In this document: piece by piece, positions 52,465 through 62,159 of the stretch | Layout: every line of letters begins with the position of its first letter | Numbering within the stretch: position 1 is the first letter of the stretch | Source: Chrysopilus asiliformis | Lineage: Eukaryota; Arthropoda; Insecta; Diptera; Rhagionidae | Direction: 5' to 3' | Assembly: GCA_964034945.1 (NCBI GenBank) | Contig: OZ035960.1 | Span: 31,984,368-32,048,367, forward strand | Length of the DNA stretch: 64,000 nucleotides | Position numbers and translations under genes: made by a program | The notes under the pieces: model-generated | Seen by the model: the letters and a program-made list of their open reading frames with translations, nothing else | Databases searched by the model: none | Told to the model about the DNA's origin: nothing

Positions 52465-55090
52465 ATTTAGTTCGTAAAAACTCGTACCATAATTGATCAC
52501 GTATTAATTAATAATGATAAAATAAAAACAATAATAGAGCTGCAAGATTCAATCTCGGACCACAAACAAATTAACATAGAAATCCAGCTAGAAATGTTTA
52601 TCAAAAAGGAAATGAGTAAAATTAAGAAAGCTTGTCTTGATGTTCAGAATTTTGTTAAGGAAGTTAAGAAGAAAATATGTAACAATACTCCAAGCAGTTT
52701 CGAGGAACTTGTCACAATGATAATGGATGCAAAAACGGCCAATACCTCTATGCGTACAATTAGGGTCAGACAAACCACTTGGATGACTCCCGATATTATA
52801 GAAAGCATGAAAAGAAGACAAAAAATTTACAAACGTTTTATGAGGGAGGCAGACAACCAGGAACTGGAAAAAATATATAAACAAAGTAAATTGGAAACTG
52901 CAAAATTGATTAAAACGGCTAAACAAAACTACATTTCAAATGAACTAAAAAAAGCAGAAAACGATATGAGAAAAGTTTGGAAAACTATTAATGAATCTCT
53001 AGGAAAAGAACGAAAAAAAGAAACTATTACAAAAATTGTGTGGGAAAATACACTATATTCTGAGGGGAAACAAATTGCAAACGGCATCAACAACTATTTT
53101 AGCCAAATAGGTAGCAATCTTGATGACAAAATACAAGATTTGATAAAAAAATATAACGTGGTACGAACAAAAAATAAAAGGGAAAAATCAAGTATGTTTT
53201 TATATCAAACAAATGAGCAAGAAATACTAAATATTATAAAAAATTTGAAAACCAACTCTGCACCAGGTCACGACGGAATAACGGCGCTAGATGTGAAAAA
53301 ACTTGCAAGTGTGATTACACCGATTGTATCAAATCTCATCAATGGTTGCTTAGAAAAGGGAGATTTTCCACAATGTTTGAAAAAATCTATTGTTGTCCCG
53401 ATCTTCAAAACAGGTGATTCGAGCAATCCAGGAAATTATAGACCCATATCTCTTATAAGCACATTCAGTAAAATTTTTGAAAAGGTAATAAATAAACGGC
53501 TAATAGATTTTATTAATAAAACTCGAGGTTTCGACAATCATCAATTTGGTTTTCAAAAAAACAGTGGGACGGAATCGGCTGTGACGGAAGTTCTAAGCAA
53601 AATTAACTCAGGATTGGATCAAGGAGAATATGTGTGCACAATATGGATAGATCTTAAAAAGGCTTTTGATACAGTTAATCATGCAATCTTATTGGAAACC
53701 TTGGAGGAGCTGGGAGTGAGAGGCATTGCACTTAAGCTTTTTGGTTCTTATCTAAAAAAACGAGTGATGCAAACAAAAATAGCTGATACTTACAGTGATG
53801 AAAAGGAATCTTTGCTAGGAGTACCTCAAGGATCAGTTATAGGACCTACTCTTTATCTCTTGTATATACAAAGCATTCAAGAAGCTCAACTGGAAGGTGA
53901 TTACGTGATCTATGCTGATGACACAGCTCTGATATACAAAGCCAATACGGAGGAATTATTAGAAGATCAGATTAATCGTGATTTAAAGAAATTTAAAATG
54001 TGGGCACTGTCAAATAGATTAACCATCAATGAACGCAAAACCAATTATATCATCTTTAAACAGAAAAACAAGTTAGACATATCTCTAAACATCAAAATTG
54101 ATGACAACATTCTGGAACGAGTGAAAAAAATTAAGTACTTGGGTATGATAATAGATGAAAAATTGAGTTGGACGGAACATGCTGATCACATCAGAAAACA
54201 AGTTGTGCCTCTACTTGGTGCCATGAAAAGATGCTATGGGCTTGATACACATGCGAAAATGTTGATACTCGAGGGGAATGTCTTTTCGAGAATAAGGTAT
54301 AACATCTCAGCCTGGTCACATTGTTCAAAAGGTATTAAAAAAATCATCGATAGATTCTGCGCTAAAGGTATAAAAATTGCGTATGGACTTCACTGGACAA
54401 CTCCAACTGAACATGTATATCACGTTTCGAGGAAAATGAATGTAACTCAAATGGAAACTTTTGCTAAAATCAACCTCATTTACAAAATCGCACATGGGAT
54501 GATTAAAACAAACGTAATTCTTCATAAAAAAAGCAATTCTCACAATCTAAGAACCGCAGGAAAAATCGTTCTAAAAAAACCCAGGACGAATCGGATAAAA
54601 GATGGTCTTTTATATCAAGCAACAAAATTATACAACGATCTACCGGCTGACATAACAACATGCAATTCATATGTACTTTTCAAAAAAAAAATTAAAAAAC
54701 ATATTATGAAAGAACTATAAACATAAAAGTAAAACAAAAATTATGTGCAAATTATTAAATTATTAATTTATTTATAGTTAGAACCCACTCTTATACCAGC
54801 TAATTAGCTGTCTGAGCTGGGTGTAGATATAGAAAATAAATAGTAAAAGGTTATTAATCTAGTGTATATATATAAGGATCAATTTTGTAATTGTAAAAAT
54901 AAAATAGGTTTGGAAGTATACTGAGGATAGTTGGGCCTCCCACATAGTGGGGTGAACCTCAGCATTTGAAGTGTACTTTTATACTTTTAATATTTTTATT
55001 TGCTATTTTTAAGAATGAAAATTATATTGAATTTTTGTAATTTATGAAGAATAATAAAAAAAAACATTTAATTTAAAAAAAAAAAAAAAA
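52465..55090 (+). mobile_element. 5'-truncated non-LTR retrotransposon (LINE)
   Basis: The element retains the last part of the endonuclease domain, the complete reverse transcriptase, a 350-base 3' UTR and a terminal A-rich tail (about 55058-55090). ORF1 and most of the endonuclease are missing, the usual result of incomplete reverse transcription. No target-site duplication is legible. The polymerase has the character of the CR1/L2/Jockey assemblage. Exact clade undecided. Confidence 0.9.
52471..54720 (+). CDS. LINE ORF2: endonuclease end plus reverse transcriptase
   Basis: 749 codons are open without a stop. The frame is open from 52471, and the first ATG is at 52594. The N-terminal IIDHVLINND and ISDH are the final catalytic motifs of an APE-type endonuclease. 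The polymerase follows, with residues counted from the ATG: SAPGHDGI, PISLISTFSKIFEK, WIDLKKAFD (catalytic D353), GVPQGSVIGP (from 409) and YADD (440-443, two catalytic Asp). A C-terminal region YNDLPADITTCNSYVLFKKK ends the protein. There is no RNase H domain. The gene is truncated at its 5' end, so it cannot move by itself, but the polymerase looks undamaged and therefore recent. Confidence 0.9.
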   Translation, partial: FVKTRTIIDHVLINNDKIKTIIELQDSISDHKQINIEIQLEMFIKKEMSKIKKACLDVQNFVKEVKKKICNNTPSSFEELVTMIMDAKTANTSMRTIRVRQTTWMTPDIIESMKRRQKIYKRFMREADNQELEKIYKQSKLETAKLIKTAKQNYISNELKKAENDMRKVWKTINESLGKERKKETITKIVWENTLYSEGKQIANGINNYFSQIGSNLDDKIQDLIKKYNVVRTKNKREKSSMFLYQTNEQEILNIIKNLKTNSAPGHDGITALDVKKLASVITPIVSNLINGCLEKGDFPQCLKKSIVVPIFKTGDSSNPGNYRPISLISTFSKIFEKVINKRLIDFINKTRGFDNHQFGFQKNSGTESAVTEVLSKINSGLDQGEYVCTIWIDLKKAFDTVNHAILLETLEELGVRGIALKLFGSYLKKRVMQTKIADTYSDEKESLLGVPQGSVIGPTLYLLYIQSIQEAQLEGDYVIYADDTALIYKANTEELLEDQINRDLKKFKMWALSNRLTINERKTNYIIFKQKNKLDISLNIKIDDNILERVKKIKYLGMIIDEKLSWTEHADHIRKQVVPLLGAMKRCYGLDTHAKMLILEGNVFSRIRYNISAWSHCSKGIKKIIDRFCAKGIKIAYGLHWTTPTEHVYHVSRKMNVTQMETFAKINLIYKIAHGMIKTNVILHKKSNSHNLRTAGKIVLKKPRTNRIKDGLLYQATKLYNDLPADITTCNSYVLFKKKIKKHIMKEL

Positions 55091-55094
55091 CCTA

Positions 55095-55238
55095 AGGCCT
55101 ATGTTACACACGGCAACTTTAAGCGGCGACTTTTCTTAAGTATAGGCGAGAGAAGTGAGGGGCCACTGCTTCCCTCACTTTTCTCGCCTATACTTAAGAA
55201 AAGTCGCCGCTTTAAGTTGCCGTGTGTAACATAGGCCT
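55095..55238. mobile_element. Palindromic MITE P5, 144 bp
   Basis: Arms of about 67 bases starting AGGCCTATGTTACACACGGC are inverted with about two mismatches. The centre is GCCACTGCT. It begins four bases after the LINE tail. The AGGCC...GGCCT ends resemble P1 and P4. Confidence 0.75.
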
Positions 55239-55356
55239 ATGAGTCAGAATTTCTAAATCATAAGTAGAGAAACTACAACTCATATTACTGTTAGTAGTCT
55301 GTGCCAACTGCTCGTACGGATTTCTGCATCACAAAAGCGATTTACACGAAATAGAT

Positions 55357-55748
55357 CTTATGCTACATTTACACGAATGACAAATTTGTCATTTTTTTCT
55401 TGTCATTATGTTAATTCCCGTGTAAATTGCATAATTTTTGTAATTTTTTCTGTCAGAAAATGTCAATCTCTCATAAAAGAATGAACTTGTCCATTCTTTT
55501 ATGCCAGATTGTCATTCGTGCAAACGCAATATTAGTTATGACAACTTTAGTATTCAACTTTTGTCATAACTAATATTGCGTTTGCACGAATGACAATCTG
55601 GCATAAAAGAATGGACAACTTCATTCTTTTATGAGAGATTGACATTTTCTGACAGAAAAAATTACAAAAATTATGCCATTTACACGGGAATTAACATAAT
55701 GACAAGAAAAAAATGACAAATTTGTCATTCGTGTAAATGTAGCATAAG
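55357..55748. mobile_element. 392-bp near-perfect palindrome
   Basis: Arms of about 185 bases start CTTATGCTACATTTACACGA and return inverted, ending TCGTGTAAATGTAGCATAAG. The loop is about 18 bases around CTTTAGTATTCAAC. Mismatches are very few, so formation was recent or the arms are being kept alike. There is no ORF. Confidence 0.8.
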
Positions 55749-55749
55749 A

Positions 55750-57215
55750 GTTGCACAAAATTTGATAAAAAAAAGGGAATGCTAGATTAACAGTGTATTA
55801 ATAATTAAGTAACTAAAATTGGCTAGGAAATAATTACTTTTTCTTTCTATCCTTTAAATATTCGTTAAAAAAATATTTCAAAATTTTTTGATGGCAACTA
55901 AAAATGAGTTTGAAAAATTAAGCAAATGATCAAAATATGCTCTGTTGATAAAACTTGCACCAAGCTAGAAAAATACTAAAGGATTTTCTGGAAAGAAATC
56001 TTGGCAAGCAAAGCATTCGAAAGATAAAAAAAATAAAAAAGTCGTTCTTTTATTCTAAGAATGGAAAGAAAAATATAGAAATACGAAAAAAAATGATTTT
56101 TTTAGAAATGAAACAATTTTTTTTATCGAAAGAAACGGAAAGCAAAAAGGAAATAATATAAACTAAACACAAAATACAAAATAAAATTTAGAAAAAAAAT
56201 TGAAAATCGACCTGTGCGTTATTTTTAGTTTTGTTCTTTTGTAAAATTAAAAAAAATCATTTGGGTACCTTCTGCTGTGCATGAAAAACGATAAATAATT
56301 TTGTTGAACTAAAATATGATTTAAATCCTCTTTTAAAAAAATTATGTGGAAAGTTATTAGCAGGATTAATAATCAAAAAATCTTATCCTTTACTATTAAA
56401 GCTTTTATCGTTCGAGCAGTGGCGTAAACTACAAATATTGTTAGCCTGAAAACTTGGAACTGTCGCATTGATTACTCTGTTGCTCTCGAATTAGAAGTAT
56501 TGATAGTATTGATAACAAAAAAATATTTATTTGCAGTAAAAATTTGATCGTTAGAAAATATACGAATCATTCATAAATGTATCAAATGATTTTCGAAAAA
56601 AATTGTTAGGTTTTCCCGTTTCACATTGTCATTTTCATACCTAAAAAAATATATATTTAAAAACGATAAAAAACAGTATTTTTATTTGTAAACAAACTAA
56701 CGGTTCTACCTGATTCAGCCACAGTCTGAGGGTGAACAGAAAAGAATAGAATATAAAATGGCAGGCCCGCAATCAGACGCGCGTTCAGACAATTGCTAAG
56801 CGCAGGAAAAACTCGAGGCCTCAATAATATTGTAGGAAAAAAGATTGCACCGCAGGTGAAATTTTTTTTACCGATGCATGACTGATCTGAAAAACCAGTG
56901 ATATCAATTTTTGGGCCTTATTGATTTTTGGCGTTGATATTCCTATGAAGGAAAAAAAAGTTTCTAACAAATCTCAATAGACTCTAGCTTCATCTGTTCG
57001 CCGTAAACAGCTTTGAATGCATAATGATAGTGAGGGTTTCACACCCATATAGCTGCGAAACGGAGAATATCCAGGGTTATTCCTTCAAGTCAGATTCTTA
57101 ATTTTAGATTACCTATCGAATCAGAGCGGTTTTAGTCCGATCAGTCGGATCTGGAGATAGTTCCTTGTTAGACGAGAATAAAAAAATCAAATCCAAAAGA
57201 CAAATCATACTAATA
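55750..57215. other. No recognisable gene
   Basis: AT-rich with a lysine-rich chance ORF at 55955-56161. Nothing supported. Confidence 0.5.
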
Positions 57216-57349
57216 TCTGTGGCAACAAGTCATAAGGGCCTAAGTCTGTTTTTAGGCTAAGCCAAATTGCTCTGTCTATTAAAGTAAATACAGATCTTTT
57301 TATCTTGATCTGAAAATCGACTTAGGCTCTTATGACTTGTTGCCACAGA
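57216..57349. mobile_element. TA-flanked foldback MITE in a family D repeat
   Basis: Arms TCTGTGGCAACAAGTCATAA, then GGGCCTAAGTC, are inverted at the right end (GACTTAGGCTCTTATGACTT). TA on both sides. The other family D copy at 22540-22560 shows the uninterrupted site. Confidence 0.7.
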
Positions 57350-57351
57350 TA

Positions 57352-57727
57352 TGTATATAAAAATGAGTTGGTGTCTGTCTGTCTGTCTGTTCCTCTTTCA
57401 CGCAAACGGCTGTGGTAGTTCTGTAGCGTGACGGTTGGGGGGAGTAAGAGGAGTAAGGGGAGGGAGTAAAGTCATCTTGAAATTTAGTTTTTGCGCTATG
57501 TTACTCTTTCGCAAGGAAACTACTGAACCGATTGGCCTGAAATTTGGCATAGATGTTCGTGGGGAGTCCAGCCCCAACATAGAGCCATTAAAAAGTAGCC
57601 CGGGAGGTGGAGGAGTAAGGGGAGGTGGTAAAATGATCTCGAAACTTAGCTCTTCCGGTTTATTCGAGGCCGAAGGCCGACCCGTGGGAGGGGGGTGAAC
57701 CGCGAAGCGGTTCGGGCGTAGCCCCTA
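57352..57727 (-). repeat. Family D repeat, inverted copy with GC-rich end
   Basis: GAGTTGGTGTCTGTCTGTCT, AGTAAGGGGAGGGAGTAAAG and GGAAACTACTGAACCGATTG match the 22075-22560 modules in reverse. The last 60 bases (57668-57724) are G+C-rich and hold three adjacent perfect mini-hairpins. Confidence 0.6.
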
Positions 57728-57736
57728 GTACTAAAT

Positions 57737-57983
57737 GAGGCGTTAAAAGCTAGAGTGAACCAACCCACATAATCGAGTTTTTGAAGCTTTTTCACTTTTG
57801 CATTATTATTTACTGTAAATTTTTGGAAAAAAAAATTTCTGTGGACTTTATTACTCAATGTTGAAATGTTCTTTTGTGCATCCAAACATTTTTATCTAGA
57901 AACTCACTCGCAATAGTGATTCAAACACAAAAAAATTCACGATTTCGACATGTGGGTTGGTCCACTCTAGCTTTTAACGCCTT
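57737..57983. mobile_element. 4-bp-TSD MITE (family M3), copy 1
   Basis: Ends GAGGCGTTAAAAGCTAGAGT and its inverse, and AAAT on both sides (57733-57736 and 57984-57987). Near-identical to 61097-61344. It has no coding function, although a chance ORF is shared by both copies. Confidence 0.8.
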
Positions 57984-57987
57984 AAAT

Positions 57988-59130
57988 ATACGCAGCAGGC
58001 GATTTTTTTTAACGAAATGCGGCGTAATGATTTGAAGCTTACAGGTGTGGTGGTACACGCGACGTACGCGTGGTACATTTTTCGTAACAAATACTGTACG
58101 GTGGTACCAAAATTGTACCACTGATTCTAATCAGATCGACTTCCATTGATGCATAAAAGCTTTGAAATTGTTACACTAAAAATAAATAATTTTTTTTTAT
58201 CGTGTACCGCAAAATATTTGCTTATATATTTGAAAATATAATAAACGGATGCAAAAATAATAAATAATTACAGAGACAGAAATCAATAATGTAAATGAAG
58301 CTTTAGGTGCGCGCCACTGCTTTACACTTTTCTTAACTGCGAAAATAAATTCAAATCCATTCAGTGTATAACAAACCAACAAAAATTTAAATCTTGGTAG
58401 AAATTTTAAAAAATCCAACAGCAGAAACTTTTTTTTTAATATTGAAGAAAACAGAAAAAACGACTTAAAAATCTGCGGTTTGTTTGTGCTAATTTCTTGG
58501 CAAAGGGACTGTCCAATATGTCACACTTTTATGGAAAGGAGGAAGGGGGAGGGGGTCTGCGAGATTGTGACGCTAGCATAGAATAAGGAATATATAGAAA
58601 AAACTCTGCCGAACAAATTTTTGACAAATTTCCCCTTCGAAAGGGGGAAAAATGTCCCTATCATTCACTAGCTACGGCCTAAAAGTTAATTACTTTTAGA
58701 CTAGGGAGCACGAAGCAGAGAGAACATTTCTCGTCGTATCTATTCAATGAGATGGAGGAATCGAATGGATAATTTTTTCCGTGTTAGATGGAGGAATCGA
58801 ATGGATAATTTTTTCCGTGAGCATCCGATCTCTTGCTTCATCTCACAGTGGAAAAATTTTCTCTAAAAATTTGGTCTAAGAGTTTATTCTCTAGATTATT
58901 TGTTCTCTGACGCTAGTACTAAACTACATACAAAAAAGCGCTACGAAGGAGCCCAGCGCAGTAGAAAGGTCGAAAATTAGCGTAACGTGTTTTATGGACA
59001 GCCCCAAAGTAATTTTCTTTGCGTTCATTTTCCGGTAGCAACAAATACCACAGCGTATTTTTCGATATGAGCAATTTTCCGGAGGTTATTATCGCAATAT
59101 AAGAATCCAAAATTATCTTTTAGTCTAACT
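57988..59130. other. No recognisable gene; 36-bp tandem doublet
   Basis: A 34-base unit beginning AGATGGAGGAATCGAATGGA occurs twice in tandem at 58750 and 58786. Otherwise AT-rich intergenic DNA without a supported gene. Confidence 0.5.
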
Positions 59131-59136
59131 TTTATT
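59131..59136 (-). terminator. Poly(A) signal of the small peptide gene
   Basis: AATAAA on the minus strand, 40 bases past the stop codon of the 70-aa pre-propeptide. Confidence 0.6.
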
Positions 59137-59175
59137 CACTGTGACAAAAAATATATATATATTTAAAAAATTTCA

Positions 59176-59512
59176 CTAATTTTCCACAGGATGATCTGAA
59201 TGCCACGAGAATGATCCATCTGGTCCCGATAACGCTCCAAAATCAATGAAGTCGTCTCCTAAGGCGTCAACTTCATAAATATTTCGTGGTTGCTGTCGTT
59301 TAACTAAAGAAAATCTTCTATTTTACACTGTGTATCAATTTTTTTTTCTCACCAGGTTGTTTTTCAGCAGCAAAAGTAAATGCTATCAAGAATCCCAAAA
59401 AGAGAACTGTAAACACCTATTGATGTTACGATGAAAATGTTTAAAAAAAATTGAAATTAATTTGAATTAAACAAAATTTTGAACAAAATACCATTTTTAT
59501 CAAATTTGACAT
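59176..59512 (-). CDS. Small secreted pre-propeptide, three exons
   Basis: Minus-strand exons 59492-59512, 59353-59416 and 59176-59303 join across two GT/AG introns (75 and 49 bases) into 70 codons. Residues 1-25 form a signal peptide: MSNLIKM, then a hydrophobic core VFTVLFLGFLIAFTFAA. EKQPVKR follows, ending in a Lys-Arg processing site at 30-31. The mature part would be about 39 residues, starting QQPRNIYEVDALGDD and ending SFSWHSDHPVEN. It is acidic and has no cysteine. Both junctions keep the frame, and the exon 1/2 join falls inside the signal peptide. This looks like an insect neuropeptide or an induced hemolymph/immune peptide. I do not recognise the family. Confidence 0.75.
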
Positions 59513-59582
59513 CGTTTTAACGCTAACTGTGAGTATCAACCGAAGAAAAGTAGTTCAATTCAACGCACCAAAATACAGTAAC

Positions 59583-59615
59583 TGCCAGTAAATTATACTT
59601 TGGGCAGAATATATA
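59583..59615 (-). promoter_or_regulatory. Core promoter of the small peptide gene
   Basis: TATATATT (59608-59615, minus strand) lies about 32 bases before a GGCAGTTAC initiator-like site with its A at 59583. That spacing is standard for insect TATA-Inr promoters. It would give a 5' UTR of about 70 bases before the ATG at 59512. Confidence 0.55.
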
Positions 59616-59619
59616 CTTA

Positions 59620-60236
59620 CTTTTATGCTCAAATCAAGCATGACATTACAAATTGGTGAAAATCAATTGCAACATCAAATTTAGTTTCTTTTAAAAGAGT
59701 TAATGTGAGTTGATTGTTGGATAGTTGAATAGACTAACCGCAAATAGATTTAGTCGGCAGTTATGTCTTGGCGAACAAAAGTTTTTGTTTTAATGTTTAT
59801 CAGGCGTCATTACTGCTCAACTTTTCGACGTAAGAAAAAAAATTGGGAGAAAAGGCCGCACTTTAAAATGAAAATGCCTCTGAACTTCTTTGTTATTTGT
59901 TTTTTTTTTTATATAAAAAACAACAATAACTAAATAGTACTACACCCATGAAGACACACATTTACTCCTTTTAAAATGTGCATAAAATTTGCAACAAAAT
60001 AATTCAAAACAAATGACTGTTTGCAAAAATATCAATTTCATTTTATTGTTTTATTAAACAATACCGACTAAACATTAATTCTTAGATCTACGAAAAACTA
60101 AATTAAACATCTTAAGTGCTATGGTCTGATTATTTACATAAATAAAGGAACCGCAAAAAAATATAATTTTCTGTATTTAATATTTTATCTGTGCTACTAA
60201 AGTGTGGTAATTGATTTTTTTAAAATGGTAACTCAT
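59620..60236. other. No recognisable gene
   Basis: AT-rich upstream flank of the peptide gene. No further exon or RNA gene is seen. Confidence 0.5.
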
Positions 60237-60358
60237 TGGCGCGTATTCATAGTCGTTTTTAAGCATAGATTTTGTTAAACACGAGTTGAAACTGACGAAA
60301 AATCATAGCAAACTGTCAGTATAAACTCATGTTTAAAAACGACTATGAATATGCGCCA
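60237..60358. repeat. Foldback element, about 122 bp
   Basis: Arms TGGCGCGTATTCATAGTCGT then TTTTAA are inverted on the right (TTTAAAAACGACTATGAATA then TGCGCCA). Inner pair AGTTGAAACTGAC / GTCAGTATAAACT. Class unknown. Confidence 0.6.
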
Positions 60359-60359
60359 T

Positions 60360-61092
60360 TAGTTTAAAATAATGATTTAAGCATCATCAGATTATAATTT
60401 TATTGAGTGTATTCTCATTATTATTATTATTTTATTAAATACAATATATTTATGATTACATAAATGACGGTTAATGATGAATCGTGTCTAATGTGGGTTT
60501 CCCACCTAAGCATTGGCAACGTCTAAAAACATTGTGACGTGTTTTCATTCAATTTTATTTAATTTCAAATTTCTACTAACCAAATTATTTGCATTGTTTT
60601 CTGTATAAAAATTGTTTTATTTGTTTGACAAATTTGAAGGATTCTATTATATTTAAATTATTTGAGGATTCTTCATTGGATTTTGTTTTAAAGAAGATTG
60701 TGTGGAGCATATTTTTTGATAACTTTTAGAAATATGGCTAGACAGTGAGTATAACTTTATTGAAAATAGTTTTAAAAACGATAGCATCAATATTTTTTAC
60801 CAAAAGATGATAAACTCAACTAACTTACATTTTTTATATTCCCATAATCATTTTTAAGTGCAATAAAATTGTGAGATTTTTTAAAAACGTATTTTCTTAA
60901 TGGGTTTAAAATTGACTAGACGCTATCTTGGCTGTCTATACCGTAGTTTCGCCACCGACCAGCAGGTTCCTTGTTTGCGATTAATTTATGGCAGTACATT
61001 TTACTCAAAACGAAATCTGCACATGAGACAAATGCGATTCGTTTTCGAGTGCGATGTTCGAGTCGATTTGATTTTCGATTCGATATACATAC
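60360..61092. other. No supported gene
   Basis: ATGGCTAGACA followed by GTGAGT near 60733 mimics a short first exon, but no in-frame second exon was found. An ORF at 60900-61106 runs into the next MITE and shows no domain. Confidence 0.4.
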
Positions 61093-61096
61093 ATAC

Positions 61097-61344
61097 GAGG
61101 CGTTAAAAGCTAGAGTGGACCAAGCCACATAATCGAGTTTTTGAAGCTTTTCCACTTGTGTACTATTATTGACTGTAAATTTTTGGGAAAAAAAATGTCT
61201 GTGGACTTTATTACTCAATGTTGAAATGTTCTTTTGTGCATCCAAACATTTTTATCTAAAAACTCACTCGCAATAGTGATTCAAACACAAAAAAAAATCA
61301 CGATTTCGACATGTGGGTTGGTCCACTCTAGCTTTTAACGCCTC
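61097..61344. mobile_element. 4-bp-TSD MITE (family M3), copy 2
   Basis: GAGGCGTTAAAAGCTAGAGT and its exact inverse at the right end, flanked by ATAC on both sides (61093-61096 and 61345-61348). Paired with 57737-57983. Confidence 0.85.
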
Positions 61345-61439
61345 ATACTTATCATGTATCTTCTAAGTTCCGGGTTACACAGATTTCACTGTATATAAAT
61401 CGCATTGTAGGAGGTCTACATGTATAGGCAATCCAAATA

Positions 61440-62149
61440 CAGTAGAGACTCGGTAATTCGACCACTCGGTAATTCGAATACCACGCTAATTCGAACAACC
61501 ATTTTTTTATATTGGGTATCTTGTAATTCGAATTGTGGTTGATATATTGGTCTCTGTAATTCGAACTTTCTTTGTCGAGCATGGAAATGGCTTGAATACA
61601 ATAACTAAGACGTTTAGCAGCAAAATTTGCGTGGTGGTATGTACTGTCGTAACTGTACAGACATTAATTTTGAAGTCAAAATTTCAAGTTTCTTTAAAAA
61701 GAATTGAATGTTGCCACATAGGTATATAATACTTCTTGAATGCAAGAACATTGTTACATAATTTTAACTTGAAAATTTTTTTCTTTTGCCATTAAGACTG
61801 TTTTATTAACACTCTAACTGCCACGACAGTTTTAAGCCTTTTTCGAATATTTAGTTGTTAGTCAAAAAGGCACTAAGAGAAAAAAAAATTGAAACAAAAT
61901 TATACCTAAATGTTATTTTATTACGATAAAATGTCTGCAACTACAAAAAATCGTTGCGGTTGCAGCGAACAATTTAATAATTTTCATTGGGGCCCTTGTG
62001 TACAATTAGGTGTCAGGTCTTTTTGACTGACGTGGCAGTTAGAGTGTTAAACAAAATGTCCACCATAAAAAAGTATCCGGTAATTCGAAAATCTACGTGG
62101 TTCGAATTAGGTCTCGTTTCTATTGATTCGAATTACCAAATCTCTACTG
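61440..62149. mobile_element. Pogo/Tigger-type MITE (family T2), copy 2
   Basis: TA duplication (61438-61439, 62150-62151). Left end CAGTAGAGACTCGGTAATTC. Right end, inverted, CAGTAGAGATTTGGTAATTC. Reverse orientation relative to 42384-43053 and 40 bases longer, with an extra CTCGGTAATTCGAATACCAC stretch near the left end. Confidence 0.85.
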
Positions 62150-62159
62150 TATTTTTATT

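Noticed and set aside
52588..52926. Minus-strand frame opposite the LINE ORF2
   Set aside because: It is antisense shadow of the reverse transcriptase gene.
60733..60749. Possible first coding exon ATGGCTAGACA followed by GTGAGT
   Set aside because: The nearest acceptors downstream give immediate stops, and no matching protein segment follows.
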